NCBI RefSeq assembly: GCF_026914265.1
Contig: NC_069134.1
Coordinates: forward strand, 11,513,758-11,577,757
Direction: 5' to 3'
Length of the DNA stretch: 64,000 bases
DNA from: Mya arenaria
Taxonomy: Eukaryota; Mollusca; Bivalvia; Myida; Myidae
The notes below the pieces were generated by a model. That model ran no database searches. It was given only the letters and a program-made list of their open reading frames with translations, and had not been told where the DNA came from. A program made the translations under genes and the position numbers. This document shows, in pieces, positions 11,866 to 24,405 of this stretch; position 1 is the stretch's first letter, and the number at the start of each line of letters is the position of its first letter.

Positions 11866-13964
11866 AGCACCGCGTTCATGGTAGGTGCTCTAAGTGTTGG
11901 ATTTTACCGGGTTCTGAATGTGCGTATAGTCAAATATGTACGTAAATAAATTTCCGAAACTCACAAAAGTTTATAACTTAATGTTCTCAGTTTTCTGTCA
12001 GATATTCCTTTCTATATGCACTCATCCTTGACAATGTCACGTCACTGCAACCACAGGTGAACGGAGCCGGAACTCTTTTTAGTGGGAGACCTCCGCAGTA
12101 CGGAAGTCGGTCAATATCTATTCATAGGTAATGTTTTCTCTGTTATGTCATACCGACTGAAAATAAAGTTCGATTTTTATTTGATTTGATAGCTTGAAAT
12201 TATAACGTCACCCCTATTCTCACCAAAGCCTGACCGAATGTCTAAAATGGGATAATCCAATGCGTTCGAGGAACAATTAGGACGGAATTAAATTAATTAA
12301 TACTAATTAATTGATCACCTATGTCAATTTGTAATTCGGTAGGGCATATTTTATATGCAGATATTTTTACAACCTTGATCTGTTTTTGTTTAGATTAGGT
12401 GTTCTTTGTCGTTCATGTTCATATCGACTTATTGCACAGACAGTTGACATTTGTAAAGCGAGGATTAAACAGAACGTAACAAACGTCACCACATGGTCCA
12501 AGCAGGCATCAGAAACAAACATCCAAACCTTGTCCAGTATCAGGGGGGAACACGCATTCCGCAATCTGAAACAGTTTAAGTGATGATTTTGAGTCTGAGC
12601 TGTAAGATGGCGGCGAAATGTTAAAAAGTGGGAAAACAGTGGGAACCTGATTTTGCCTGGTAAGTAGTATAAATTATTTATTTCAAAAATATCATAAGGA
12701 GCATTCGGCTCTACAATCACCGTCTATCTATCTATCTTCGACAATTCTGATGTTAACAAATGGGGGAAGTTCAACATTATTCAAATGTGGTATTTAAATT
12801 TCCTGACGCTTTCTTTGCTGTATAAAACCTCTCATGGTCAACTTGTTTTGGTTTAACCACCTAAAGGTGTGCTGATAACAGTTTACCACGTTTGGGCATC
12901 TGAGCTGCATGAAATTTGACAAGCACTTATAAATAAAAGCAAACTGTGTCAACAGTTTAAACCATTTAAAATTCAGTTCTGATGGAGGGGCGCATGTCAA
13001 AAGATTGTGCCCCTTATATAGTTACACCCCTCTTACTCCAATTCTTGAAGACGCCCCTGCATCTTGAAAGCATTTTCGATGCGAAACAAGAACTTCTTTA
13101 AGCGCCCTTGAAGCCATTTATTCATAGATACCAAACTGCCGTTATTTATTTTTATTCACAAAGTATTTGTTAATAACCAAACTTATAAAGAACACTTTCG
13201 TTATCTCATCTTTTGTACGTAATTACTACTAGAATCCAAATGTGTTTTCGTAGGATGTGTCCCACCACAAACCTATAAACCAGGACCGTGGTCCCACCTT
13301 TGGTAGCGACCACGGAATACCCTTTCTGTCATTAGTTTGACTGATGCATTAGATTTCACCAGGTCGTCCCGTTATGTGCCCCCTACCTCCATTACCTCTC
13401 TTACTGCAATTAAATCTTCTGGTGTAGTGCTGATTGAATGTACATGTACGAAAGCCTCAGCCCTTTTCATGATACCCGACGTCCGATGGATGGAATAAGA
13501 GTTTTAGCACGCTAAACCGCTCATTACTCATTCTGATGATCTTAATTGCGGAGAGATTGAAAGACATAGTTTATATCAGAATCAAACTTCGGCTGTCAAT
13601 CCTATAATAATATGTTGTTGTTTCTCGAACTGGAAATGGGGCTTATATTTGGCACCATTCAAAATGTTAACATGTTTTTTTCCCACAAAAATCAAACATA
13701 TAGAATCTTGGATTATAAGCGTTAGTAACTCTTTTAGCTATAAAACATCAATTTACGAACGTACATATGATAAAATGCGATCTGACCTTTTGTCAGCAGA
13801 CTTATATCAATAATTTCCAGACACTTGCGCAAAAATTGGCTCATTCATATGCATAAACTAATAAAAACTGTCAATCTGTGAGAGTGCAGCTTTAAAGCCG
13901 AAGGAAACATAAACGAAGCGAAAGTTACTCTTGCAATGTAATTATTTAGGCCACATTATACATT
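11866..13964. other. Intergenic between HMGXB4 and the first C1q gene
   Basis: No convincing gene. The only notable site is 12603-12616 (see the regulatory entry). The short ORFs at 12367-12720 and 12794-13000 show no family features. Confidence 0.5.
12603..12616 (+). promoter_or_regulatory. YY1-like motif within a possible 5' exon
   Basis: TAAGATGGCGGCG matches the YY1 core AAnATGGCGGC, often found just downstream of animal transcription starts. A consensus donor (CCTG then GTAAGT) follows at 12659-12664. A non-coding first exon of a plus-strand transcript is possible, but no downstream exon was identified. Confidence 0.35.
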
Positions 13965-15164
13965 TTATCCAACAATTCCATTTGTGAAGTGAGCTCTGAT
14001 AAGATAGCCTGAAAACATCGACTGCCCGGCGTTCTGGTACGCTCCTTCAAGCGCATGTGGATTCGTCGGGTTCGTATGTCTAATGGACATGGTCTCGCCC
14101 TTCGTCATCGAGACGACAGCGGTTGCGGATCCGATGGCCCAGGTGTGTTGACCGCCGGTGTTTCCGTCAATATAGATAGAGGTCAATGGGGTGTTGCCTT
14201 GATGGAAGGCATAGTGCGTGTTAGTATCGTCGAACCCGCTTAACAACGTCATGGAAAATTCGTAGAGGCCGTCCAATGGTGCAGTAAATATGCCGGTCGT
14301 GTGGTCGTATCCGCCGACGGAGTTGGTTGAGTCAATATTGGTGATCACGTGATCAAAGATGACAACTTGCTGGTTGCCAATATGCCCCGTGGTGTCCCTG
14401 ATGTAGGCGAAAAACGCGACCTCGGTCTCCTCCCAATCCTGACGCGTCACTCTGTTACGATCTTGAAAGAAATAATTTGCAAATTTCACGTTTTGTCAAA
14501 AAAATCTCTAAACAAATAAGTTAACTTATTGACGTTTTATTATCAAAACAAAGAAAAACATACATGATTTGTGCCAAGATAATTGATGACTACGTGGCCA
14601 CAAATTATCCAGTTAAAAGGGCGCTCAATTATCGTTTTTTAGTTTTTGAAAGTGCACAAATTATATACTTTTTTCTTTTGATGATTAAAGTGAAATGAGT
14701 GAAACATATTAGTGCATTAAAATAATTAAAAAAACAATCAACCTATTGTGCCACTTTAAAGCCATATAATAGTGTTGCCATGAGCTACTGGACTTGTCCC
14801 CGGAGTTTCTTTTTGTTAAAGGACAAAAATATTATATTTTTGCCAAACTTCTGTTAGTGTGATAACATTCTTAATTTATCTTGAATTATTCCCTAAAAAA
14901 TACTATACTATTAACTTATTCTTAATTTATCTTGAATTATTCCCTAAAAAATACTATACCATTAACTTCGTTTGTAAGTTCTACGATTTTCTGTTCCTGT
15001 TCGGTCAGCTTTTTTCTCATTTCGGCCATTTCTTTGTCATATCTCTCTTCCAGCTTCTTGGTGATTATTTCTTCCAATTCTGCAAGCAGTTCTCTGCTGG
15101 CGGGGTCACATTTAACACCGTAAAAACAGACCGATATGAAACAAACACAAATCAAACGCCACAT
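13965..15164 (-). CDS. Secreted C1q domain-containing protein, two exons
   Basis: Exon 1 is 15164-14960 and exon 2 is 14461-13965, joined G|AT in phase, for 234 codons including the stop. An upstream in-frame ATG at 15176 would add four residues. The start MWRLICVCFISVCFYGVKC is a signal peptide. It is followed by a heptad-rich coiled coil (LLAELEEIITKKLEER through KIVELTNEV). Residues from about 90 form a C1q jelly-roll domain, with marks VAFFAYI, GIFTAPLDGLYEFSM, GAYQNAGQSMFSGYL and a hydrophobic last strand. There is no collagen region, as is usual for bivalve C1qDC proteins. These are secreted lectin-like pattern-recognition or adhesive proteins that trimerise; the ligand cannot be read from sequence. 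It is paralogous to the two copies at 42667-47196 on the other strand. Confidence 0.92.
14869..14968. repeat. 50 bp tandem duplication at the exon 1 donor of the C1q gene
   Basis: Two nearly identical 50 bp units (14869-14918 and 14919-14968) cover the last codons of exon 1 and the start of the intron. The exon-proximal copy keeps the G|GTATAG donor. The intronic copy has T in place of C at the junction, so its donor is lost. Confidence 0.85.
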
Positions 15165-15332
15165 TTTTGGTGACACGTTTATGCCCTAAGCACGATAGAA
15201 TGAACAATAATTTGTAAATACGTTCAATATATATGTGAGCAAGATAAGAATGCTGTCGGTTATTATCATATTTCCTTATGTACATTTTACCGCATTTCTG
15301 CCAAAAAAGTCATGTACATGATCATCAACATA

Positions 15333-15347
15333 ATCATCATCATCATC

Positions 15348-15404
<57 letters not shown>
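15333..15404. repeat. Compound ATC/AAT microsatellite
   Basis: Short run of ATC repeats followed by about 18 AAT units. It creates a false ORF of histidine and isoleucine runs. Confidence 0.95.
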
Positions 15405-15406
<2 letters not shown>

Positions 15407-15799
15407 TTAACAGCATCAAAGATACATGCCCGGACCTACAGGGCTATTCCCTGTAGCTTTCAGTGTATTATTATCACTAATCCAGACAGCATGATAACAT
15501 GTACAAATCTATGTTCAAATACAACTAAAAGAAAAACAAAAAAACGATATGAATTCTTTAATTCATATAATTTCAAAACTTTTATTAAGGGAGCTTTCAT
15601 AATTTTCGTGATATAGACGAACTTAATTTAAAAATAAAAACAACGGCGTTAACTTTAACTGCATGCAATCTAATAGTGCCAACAACTCCATTTTAACAGG
15701 TTATAAGCTCTTTGCTCGGATCTTATCGAATCAGAATTCCCGAGAGTATGGATTGCTCGTCCTTATGGTAGCCTGCGTGAACGTTTGTACGTGTTGAGA

Positions 15800-15911
<112 letters not shown>

Positions 15912-16222
15912 AATTACACGACATCGGAGCATGTGGATAAAATTCAGTGAATCGATGACTTGAAGAATACGAAATAAATGCTTTGATCGAAACTACAGGC
16001 TATCAACAGGTGACGAATATAAATAATTATACAAGTCGTGGAAGCGTATCCGCTGGTTGCTAAGATTATGTTCATTGTTGTCCACATAGGCGAAAAAGAC
16101 GAAAAAGTCCTTGAAGGGTTGATTTAGTAATTTGTTATTTTTAGCAAATTGATTTCCTTTTGGAGATTGGCTTCAGCGTATTTAACATACTGGTCAAAAA
16201 TCGTTGTTAAAGGGTTGCTACT

Positions 16223-17125
16223 AATCGTAATGAAAGTGATTATTGAAAAAGTGAATTACGTCATAGAAGGTTTGGAAAAAACACAAGAATATCATCTCCA
16301 AAATTCATTTTTGCCTTTAGCGTAGCAGTTTCAATCACTTATACCTTTGCATTTCAGTGCGAACACTTCATCACCATAGTTGTACATCTCAGCAATGCCT
16401 ATCCACGTTTGCTATGACCTACATTGCACATTTCGAAGAATGAGTATGCAATGTAGGATTTGAATTGAAAACAGCTGTACGAAATTCGTTGCTGTTGCAT
16501 CAGAAGGCCACGTTTGCATGAATTTTAAGATAAGATTGGACGATAAATCGTACCGTATCTAAATAAAATTAATTTCTACTTTAAATGTTGTATGCCCGTA
16601 AATATAGTGACAAGGTGTTTCGGGCCACGGTTAAGAGGGAAATATATATATTTTAAGTATATTTACACGACACTTCGACCTCCTCAATTAGTGCCTAGTA
16701 CGTTATATTTAACAGTTCTTACTAAAACAACTATATTTTCTTATTTGGTAAATAGCTATATTTTCTTATTTGGTACACTTACAAGTTTGCTCTGAGGAGG
16801 CCGTTGAGCTGTGCTCCCCTTACCGTATCGACGGCCCAGTCGATTTGTCTAGCGCCTTACGAGCTCTTACGACCGGATTAACAATACGATACGATACGAT
16901 ACGATTCGATGCGAGGCGATGCGATACGATACGATACAATACAATGCGATGCGATGCGATACAATACAAAACAATGCGATGCGATACGATACGATACGAT
17001 ACAATACAATACAAGTTTTGTTCGTTGCGTACACTTGTTTCGACTTCTGTATTGTTCAGATTAAGAAGGAATGGTGCCAAATCAGTCAGAAAAGTTGCGA
17101 ACATTACCGGTGACAAATTTTCCCC
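16223..17125. repeat. Left copy of a ~0.9 kb direct repeat flanking the LINE
   Basis: This is essentially identical to 23493-24405, apart from two extra 5 bp units in the right copy. It ends at TTTTCCCC exactly where the LINE sequence begins. Its last ~110 bp (17013-17125) read on the minus strand as reverse transcriptase sequence belonging to the older element that continues beyond the right copy. A 112 bp subsegment (16783-16894) occurs a third time at 23382-23493. Confidence 0.92.
16883..17013. repeat. Pentanucleotide GATAC / GATGC / AATAC array
   Basis: Five-base tandem array of ACGAT, GCGAT and ACAAT variants. The homologous array at 24153-24293 is 10 bp longer. It gives spurious repetitive ORFs on both strands. 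It separates the RT-coding remnant from unrelated sequence. Confidence 0.9.
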
Positions 17126-17451
17126 GAACGAAGGCGCATGCGTGAAAAGGAAGAAGTTATGTTTTTGTGAGCTCGTGAAAATATGGATTTTAACAATGAT
17201 ATAGCTCATTAATACTTCTATAAAATGATATACATGTGTATAAATATCAGACCTATTATGTGATTAACGTTTATAAGACAAAATCATACTCATTTATGAG
17301 TTTTGATGGATTTTACGAAATTCCTTTGTGTTTTGGATATTTGGATTATTCTATTTTCATACGGATATACACGATTTATCTGATTTGTGACTAAAACTCA
17401 GATCACCAAGACCGTTATCGTGTAACAATGGATTAACGGATACAGCCAGCA

Positions 17452-19485
17452 ATGGCTAGCGGTTTTTCGCCCGTCATGAATAGCCCCGCGAACGCAAATT
17501 GCGATCAAGTGCATTATCACCAATTACAGCCCGCGGCCGGACTTTGTAGGGCATATGGTGATAATTCGACCATACTCAACCCAAATACATCGTTTAACGT
17601 ACAGAGATCACCTGAACAAACGTATCTTAAACAGTTTTACGTGGACCAAACCAACCCGCTTATGAGCACACCATATGGGCATAGTCAACCACAAGCAATA
17701 CTCTGTCAAAATGACAGCTTCCATGCGACACAAATTCCAGGTGCCCAACCATCTAGCATTCTAGATAGAGAACTCTTAAATCTGCCCAGGGATTACTATG
17801 TTGAAAAACTTATTAAACTCACGAATAGTTCTGAGTCAGATATATCATCGCACAGAGACGTTTTGCTCAGACGCGCGAAATATATTCCAACATGTCCAGC
17901 GGGGAAGCTAATAACCCGTCGAGGCTCGAGAAAGAACCCAGCACATGAGAAACTCGCTTCCGACTGCTATGTCATTAATGCCTTTCTACAGGGAGACCAT
18001 AGCGAAATAGAAACAGTTTTTACAAAAATAAAACTACAAGTCCCAACACAAGAAACGTCCAGGGACACTTTAGAAGAGGCGATGCCCAGCACTGAATTCA
18101 CAATGGAACTAAGTAAAGTGTTAGCATCGGTAATAGATCTAGGGAATAAATACACTTCCCTGCAGGATGAATTAAAGACTGATAGAGACACAATACGCAA
18201 ACTAAATTCAGATCTTCACACGGTGAAGAATGAAAATCAGGCATTAAAGCAGGAAATGAAAAGTCTGACGACAAAACTGTATAGTTCCTTAATTCAAAAT
18301 GAAGAAAGAATTAATACTATAAATGAAACAAACATTAACGTCATTAAAGCTTATGCTACGAAACTGGACTACACGATCGATGAGATAAAACAAAGCTGTG
18401 TACATCAAAAGAACGACATATCAACCATGTCTGTTGAATCACAAACACAATCCTACGCGGATGTAGTCCGACAGGGACATGCAACCACAAACACTGAAGC
18501 TCGTAACACAGAGACAGAGATAAATAAACCTGTGCACAAACATCAGATTCAGCAGCAGGAACAGACAAAGGCGCATCACCAGCCACCAAAGCATCAACCA
18601 CCGTATATTGCACAGAAACTCACCAAACCGAACGAAACGGGAAACAAAGATAACATTGAAACCACTGACACGTTATCTGCAAATGAACAATGCGATAGTG
18701 AAAGTAATATTGCGAGTGGTGATCTAACCAAGAGCGATGCAAGATCAAATGTTCCTGATGAAACGTCGGCCAAAAGGATCTATTACGACCATGAGAAGGC
18801 AAAATGGGTGCGACCGAACGTAACGCACAATTGTGTCCCGCAGGTTCCTGATAAACACCCAAATACTACAGTACAAACTAATAGCAGTATAAAACACGGG
18901 GATCAATCAATGAGGAATATTAATCATATCGAGACCATCATAACCTCTGCAAGACAGAATGATGCGAATCCAAACGTAAATGCGCAACCTAGCTACACGT
19001 TCAAGGGGAAATATCATGGGCGCACGCGTAAATATTTCGTTAGCAACATCGACCCAGATTCATCGGAGAGCGGACTAACGAAATATTTAACTGACAATTG
19101 TGTTACTCCTGTCGACACTTATGTGTTCAAGTGTAAATCAGGAGACTTGGCAGCGAAGATCGTAGTTCCCGCCTACCAAAGCTACTTAATTGAGGACTGT
19201 GACTTTTGGCCCAGCTTCATGAAGTGCCGCGCGTGGATGCCAAGACGACAGTGGAACAGTCATCGAAAAGACACAGACAACCATCATCAGCATCGTGGCT
19301 ACAACCATGGTAGTTAGAATCGTGACTCATACAACGCACACGGTGAATATAACAATCGTAATGCGAACGTGAACGCTTACCGTGGCCCAGACAATGACTT
19401 TTATCATTACGGACAAGGTCACACTGAGCAAGGCGATTTATACAACGGACATGCTCATCACCCAATATCCCATGACATTAACTAA
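17452..19485 (+). pseudogene. LINE ORF1 protein, interrupted by TAG at 19315
   Basis: The first 621 codons are open. The N-terminal part is Asn/Pro-rich. Residues about 219-313 form a coiled coil (from ELSKVLASVIDLGNKY to ATKLDYTIDEIKQ). A Thr/Gln/His-rich linker follows. From about residue 526 there is a compact domain (RKYFVSNIDP, VFKCKSGDLAAKIVVPAY, FWPSFMKCRAWMPRRQW) that resembles the RRM-like region of LINE ORF1 RNA-binding proteins (inference). After TAG 19315-19317 the same frame stays open to TAA 19483-19485. It keeps the same His/Asn/Gly-rich composition, so the true C-terminus probably lies there and overlapped the start of ORF2. Confidence 0.82.
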
Positions 19486-22400
19486 TTCATCTATACCAAA
19501 TGATAAGAACTTACGAATATGCACGTGGAATGTGAGAGGAATAATGTCCTCAGCGGCAAGTCTATCGAATCTGTTAGTTTCACAAAATATAGACATAGCT
19601 TTTATTACCGAACATAAACTGTTTAACCATTCAAAATACTTTGTTGATACAATACAACATGGATATAGAAACATTACCGTATGTGACGAAAATGTTAATC
19701 TATATAATAATATACGCTGTGGAAAGGGTGGTGTATGTATTATGTATAAATCAAATTTGGACTACAGTATTAAACATATTAACGAATCAATTAATGACAG
19801 AATATGCGGTATAGAGATAGACTGTGTATCCGTAAAGATATTTGCGTTTTGTGTATATATGCCTTCAGCAAATCATCCAAATGATATGTTTGAAAACTAT
19901 ATAAATTCCCTATATGCGATTTATAACACATACTCTGCTGATGGTATTGTTATGTTCTTTGGAGACATGAATTCCGAAATTACTATACAAAATAGTCATA
20001 ACAATGTACGAGGTTTATTATTCTCTAATTTCGTAATGTCAAATAATATGTTATCTTTAATGCATCTACCTTCATGTAAAGGTCCTAAATTTACGTATGT
20101 TACTATGGAATCTATGTTAGACCATATTATTATTTCAAATTGCGATAAAGAGTTGTTTCAGCATGTTGAAATATTAGATGATGATATGTTCTCTGTATCT
20201 GATCATTTACCTGTATTTGCAATTATTTCTGTACCATTTATGCGCACAACTGATGTTAATATAAAACGTCACATTGCATGGCATAAACTGAACCAAACGC
20301 ATATATCTGCCTACGAAGAACGCTTAACCGGACGTTTGCAAATTGAGGAAACGGAAGATGTTAACGTGATATATAATACAATCATTAAAGCAATAACATC
20401 AGCGTCACAACAATGTCTCCCACATACGAAATATAACCGTCATGCAAAGCCTTACTGGGCACAGGAAGTTAAAAGCGCGTATAATAAACAGCGTGAAGCA
20501 AGGCAATGTTGGATAGCGAAGGGACAGCCACGTGGATGGCATCACGAATCATATGCAACATATAAAAGATATAAACGAAGTTTTGTTACGATACAAAAAG
20601 CGGCGATTGAAAAAGTTGAAAGGACATTTAATAATCAACTTATAGAAGCAGCTGAATGCGATAACAAACTATTTTGGAGCTTAGTAAAATCTAGAAAACA
20701 TAAAAAATCAACTGTATGCAGTCAACTATCATACGAAAACGAAACAGCCAGGGACCCAGAAAGTATACTTGAAATTTTCACCAAGTATTTCAAAGACGTT
20801 TATACCCCCCTCAACTGTGACCATTTTGACAACAATTTCAAAGAAACTGTTGAAAAAGAAGTACACCGCTTAAAAGATATTAATGGTAGCGATGTGGTTA
20901 GTGCGCCAGAATTAGCCTCAATATCTAGCGAAGAAAAAAAATCGTATATTAAAACGCTTAATAAAGGAAAAGCCTCATCATATGATATAGTTTTTAACGA
21001 GCATCTGATCTTCGGCGGACAAGCATTGTGTGCAGCACTGGCATTTTTATTTAATCGAATAATTGTGTCAGGAATTATTCCTAAAATGTGTAAAAAGGGA
21101 CTTATCATACCAGCTTACAAAGATAACGGCAAACCAAGAAGTGACCCAAGAAATTACAGACCCATAACACTACTGCCAGTAATTTACAAACTTTTTGAAA
21201 AGATTTTGCACAGTAAAATAACTACGTGGATGAAAGACACTGGTGTTAAGTTTCCAAACCGTCAACAGAATGCTTATCAGAAGAACACAGGGGGCAATAA
21301 CTGCGTCTTTTAACCTACAAGAGTCAATATATCACAATCTAGAACTTAATAATAAAGTATATGTTGCGATGCTCGATACGAGAATGGCGTTCGATACAGT
21401 TTGGTTGGATGCAGTATTTTACAAGATTGCAGAACTGGGTATAACAGGCAAAACGTGGTCATTAATTGTTGACGCTCACACTGACATGTATAGTTGAATA
21501 TCGGCAAATGGCTTAACGTCTAACTTTTTCCCGGTAAAACAAGGGATAAGGCAAGGTGGGATACTCTCAACTTGGATCTACAACCTCTTCATAAACGGCC
21601 TCCTCGAATTGTTGGAGCGAAGTAACCAGGGGACAAATATCATCAACATAGCAACGAGCAATACTACTTTAGCAGACGACATCGCTTTAAGTGCAATATC
21701 GCCGTCAGGGCTCCAAAATCTACTAAATACTGCGTATGAATACACCTGCAAATTTAGATATATGATTAATTCAGCAAAAAGCTTCATTATGATATTTGGA
21801 GACCATTCAAGGAATAAGACGAGCAATAGTTTTTACCTAGGACATAATAAAATTGAGCACACGAACAAGTTAAGACATGTTGGTGTACAGCTAAATGACA
21901 AATTGACAGATAATGATAAAGTTACGGTCGCATGCAGAAAAGCTGAAGCATCATTTTATTCATTGTTGTCGCTGAACGTCGGAACCTGTTTAATTAACCC
22001 ACTTACGTCAGCAGAATTAATGTCAAAAATATGTGTATCAAAACTCCTTTTTGGGGCAGAACTGTGGAACAACTTATCGAAGACAAACTATCTGCAACTA
22101 GAACGCTTTATACGAATGGCTGCAAAACTAATACAGCGATTTCCTATACGAACTCGTACTGATATATGCTTGGCGATGCTCGGTATGAAGTCAATAGAAA
22201 GTCAAATAGATATTAAAAAACTAACGTTTCTTGAATGTCTTTGTAATATGCCAGTGCATGTACTCTCCAAGCAAATCTTCAACCTGCGGCTAGCCATGTA
22301 TGCATGTCGAACAAATAAAATCACTCAACGGGGATACATACCGGATATAATTAACATACTATCAAAGTACAATCTGCTTCCAGTTATTACAAGATATTCA

Positions 22401-22943
22401 TACACAGGACAATTTCCTACGAAATCAGCTTGGAAGATCACTTGTAAAAAAGCAGTGTATCAACACCATTTGAATTAATGGAAACAGAGATTACAAAACG
22501 ATGTTTCTTTTACAAGATTCAGATATTTGCATACAAGTATTGAACCAGCGATAATATGGACATGCGCATCAGACTTCCGGTCACGCCGACATGCACTGGA
22601 AGTGAGCAAACTCTGGATATCACCAAACCCGTATGATAATAGGGGACCGATATTATGCCATGCGTGTGGTGTTGTAGTTGACAATATTGTAAATCATGTT
22701 GTATTTTACTGCCATTTATCATCAGACATAAGAATACGATTCTATGATATTATTTCAAATGAGTTTATCAATGATGTATCCATGTGTTTGACTAATTGTG
22801 ATGATGAAACAAAGTTACAATATTTGTTAGGAAAAAGGCATCATGCATTTTCTAGCAAGAAGGTTCATAAACACGTTCTACGTATCGCAATAAGCTATGT
22901 TTTTAAATGTTTATGTGTAATAAAATTGCATTTTCAATTATAA
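19394..22943 (+). pseudogene. LINE ORF2: AP endonuclease and reverse transcriptase, three disablements
   Basis: The first in-frame ATG is 19394. The N-terminal exonuclease-endonuclease domain shows CTWNVRG, ITEHK, CVYMPSA, FFGDMNSE, LDHIII and SVSDHLPVF, so the catalytic Asn, Glu, Asp and SDH positions are present. The reverse transcriptase shows NKGKASSYDIVFNEHL, NYRPITLLPVIYKLFEKIL, MLDTRMAFDTVW, KQGIRQGGILSTWIYNLF and TLADDIAL; the catalytic box is LADD instead of YADD. The C-terminus has a CHAC...H...C zinc-binding-like motif near 22654-22710. It is disabled by a +1 G at 21290-21294, TGA 21495-21497 and TAA 22476-22478. Apart from these, the frame after the shift is continuous to 22943, about 1180 codons in all. 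Confidence 0.92.
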
Positions 22944-23381
22944 GCTTATGCAAAGCTATAAAGATGTAATAACACTTGTAATTGATTAAAGCATTCGTAT
23001 AAATATTGATAGCCTGAAACTATGTATATTGTCAATACATAAAGTCATTTTGTCGTTATAATAATGTATAAAATATATATATATGTAAATCATCACTAAA
23101 TGAACAAATTAACAAATATTGATAACGTCATAAAGAATCACATTTTTTATGATTGAACATTTCATTATATTACCTTATACATCATATGATTGCATCTGTT
23201 AAATTGTATTAATTTATTATATGTTTTTTTTTCTTATATCATATGTTTGCATTTAATCATTAGTTAATCATGTTTTGTCTTTATTATATCAATTGCTTTG
23301 CTATGTATGTGCATGTATTTTTGTTCTCTTTATTATAATTATGTATGTATCTCTTCAAGAGGAAATAAAGAACATATATAT

Positions 23382-23493
23382 AAGTTTGCTCTGAGGAGGC
23401 CGTTGAGCTGTGCTCCCCTTACCGTATCGACGGCCCAGTCGATTTGTCTAGCGCCTTACGAGCTCTTACGACCGGATTAACAATACGATACGA
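23382..23493 (+). repeat. Third, partial copy of the LINE-flanking repeat
   Basis: 112 bp identical or nearly so to 16783-16894 and 24053-24164. It starts directly after the LINE 3' end and stops within the pentanucleotide array, where it joins the right 0.9 kb repeat. Confidence 0.9.
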
Positions 23494-24405
23494 ATCGTAA
23501 TGAAAGTGATTATTGAAAAAGTGAATTACGTCATAGAAGGTTTGGAAAAAACACAAGAATATCATCTCCAAAATTCATTTTTGCCTTTAGCGTAGCAGTT
23601 TCAATCACTTATACCTTTGCATTTCAGTGCGAACACTTCATCACCATAGTTGTACATCTCAGCAATGCCTATCCACGTTTGCTATGACCTACATTGCACA
23701 TTTCGAAGAATGAGTATGCAATGTAGGATTTGAATTGAAAACAGCTGTACGAAATTCGTTGCTGTTGCATCAGAAGGCCACGTTTGCATGAATTTTAAGA
23801 TAAGATTGGACGATAAATCGTACCGTATCTAAATAAAATTAATTTCTACTTTAAATGTTGTATGCCCGTAAATATAGTGACAAGGTGTTTCGGGCCACGG
23901 TTAAGAGGGAAATATATATATTTTAAGTATATTTACACGACACTTCGACCTCCTCAATTAGTGCCTAGTACGTTATATTTAACAGTTCTTACTAAAACAA
24001 CTATATTTTCTTATTTGGTAAATAGCTATATTTTCTTATTTGGTACACTTACAAGTTTGCTCTGAGGAGGCCGTTGAGCTGTGCTCCCCTTACCGTATCG
24101 ACGGCCCAGTCGATTTGTCTAGCGCCTTACGAGCTCTTACGACCGGATTAACAATACGATACGATACGATACGATTCGATGCGAGGCGATGCGATACGAT
24201 ACGATACAATACAATGCGATGCGATGCGATACAATACAAAACAATGCGATGCGATACGATACGATACGATACGATACGATACAATACAATACAAGTTTTG
24301 TTCGTTGCGTACACTTGTTTCGACTTCTGTATTGTTCAGATTAAGAAGGAATGGTGCCAAATCAGTCAGAAAAGTTGCGAACATTACCGGTGACAAATTT
24401 TCCCC
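23493..24405. repeat. Right copy of the ~0.9 kb direct repeat
   Basis: Matches 16223-17125 almost base for base, with one 10 bp expansion in the pentanucleotide array (24153-24293). Unlike the left copy, it runs on into the older reverse-transcriptase remnant at 24406, which shows that this side is the original context. Confidence 0.92.

Larger units (their letters stand above)
17126..23381 (+). mobile_element. Degenerate APE-type non-LTR retrotransposon (LINE), full-length-like
   Basis: Two-ORF LINE with ORF1 (17452-19485) and ORF2 (about 19394-22943), a 5' region of about 330 bp and a 3' UTR of about 440 bp. The 3' end is AATAAAGAACATATATAT rather than a long poly-A. Four coding disablements are visible: TAG at 19315, an extra G in the G5 run at 21290-21294, TGA at 21495 and TAA at 22476. 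Boundaries are set by the flanking direct repeats. The clade is uncertain; the endonuclease plus RT plus C-terminal C2HC-type motif suggests the jockey/CR1-like supergroup. Confidence 0.9.

Noticed and set aside
11588..11949. Small ORFs with YTCTNHVLSLE-type repeats
   Set aside because: They are translations of the 33 bp tandem repeat and occur on both strands.
16820..17209. Minus-strand 129-codon ORF
   Set aside because: It mixes an RT remnant, the pentanucleotide array and unique sequence; it is not a gene.
17126..23381. LTR element bounded by the 0.9 kb direct repeats
   Set aside because: The interior has AP endonuclease and LINE-type RT, no primer-binding site, and the repeats contain parts of another LINE; they are flanking duplications.
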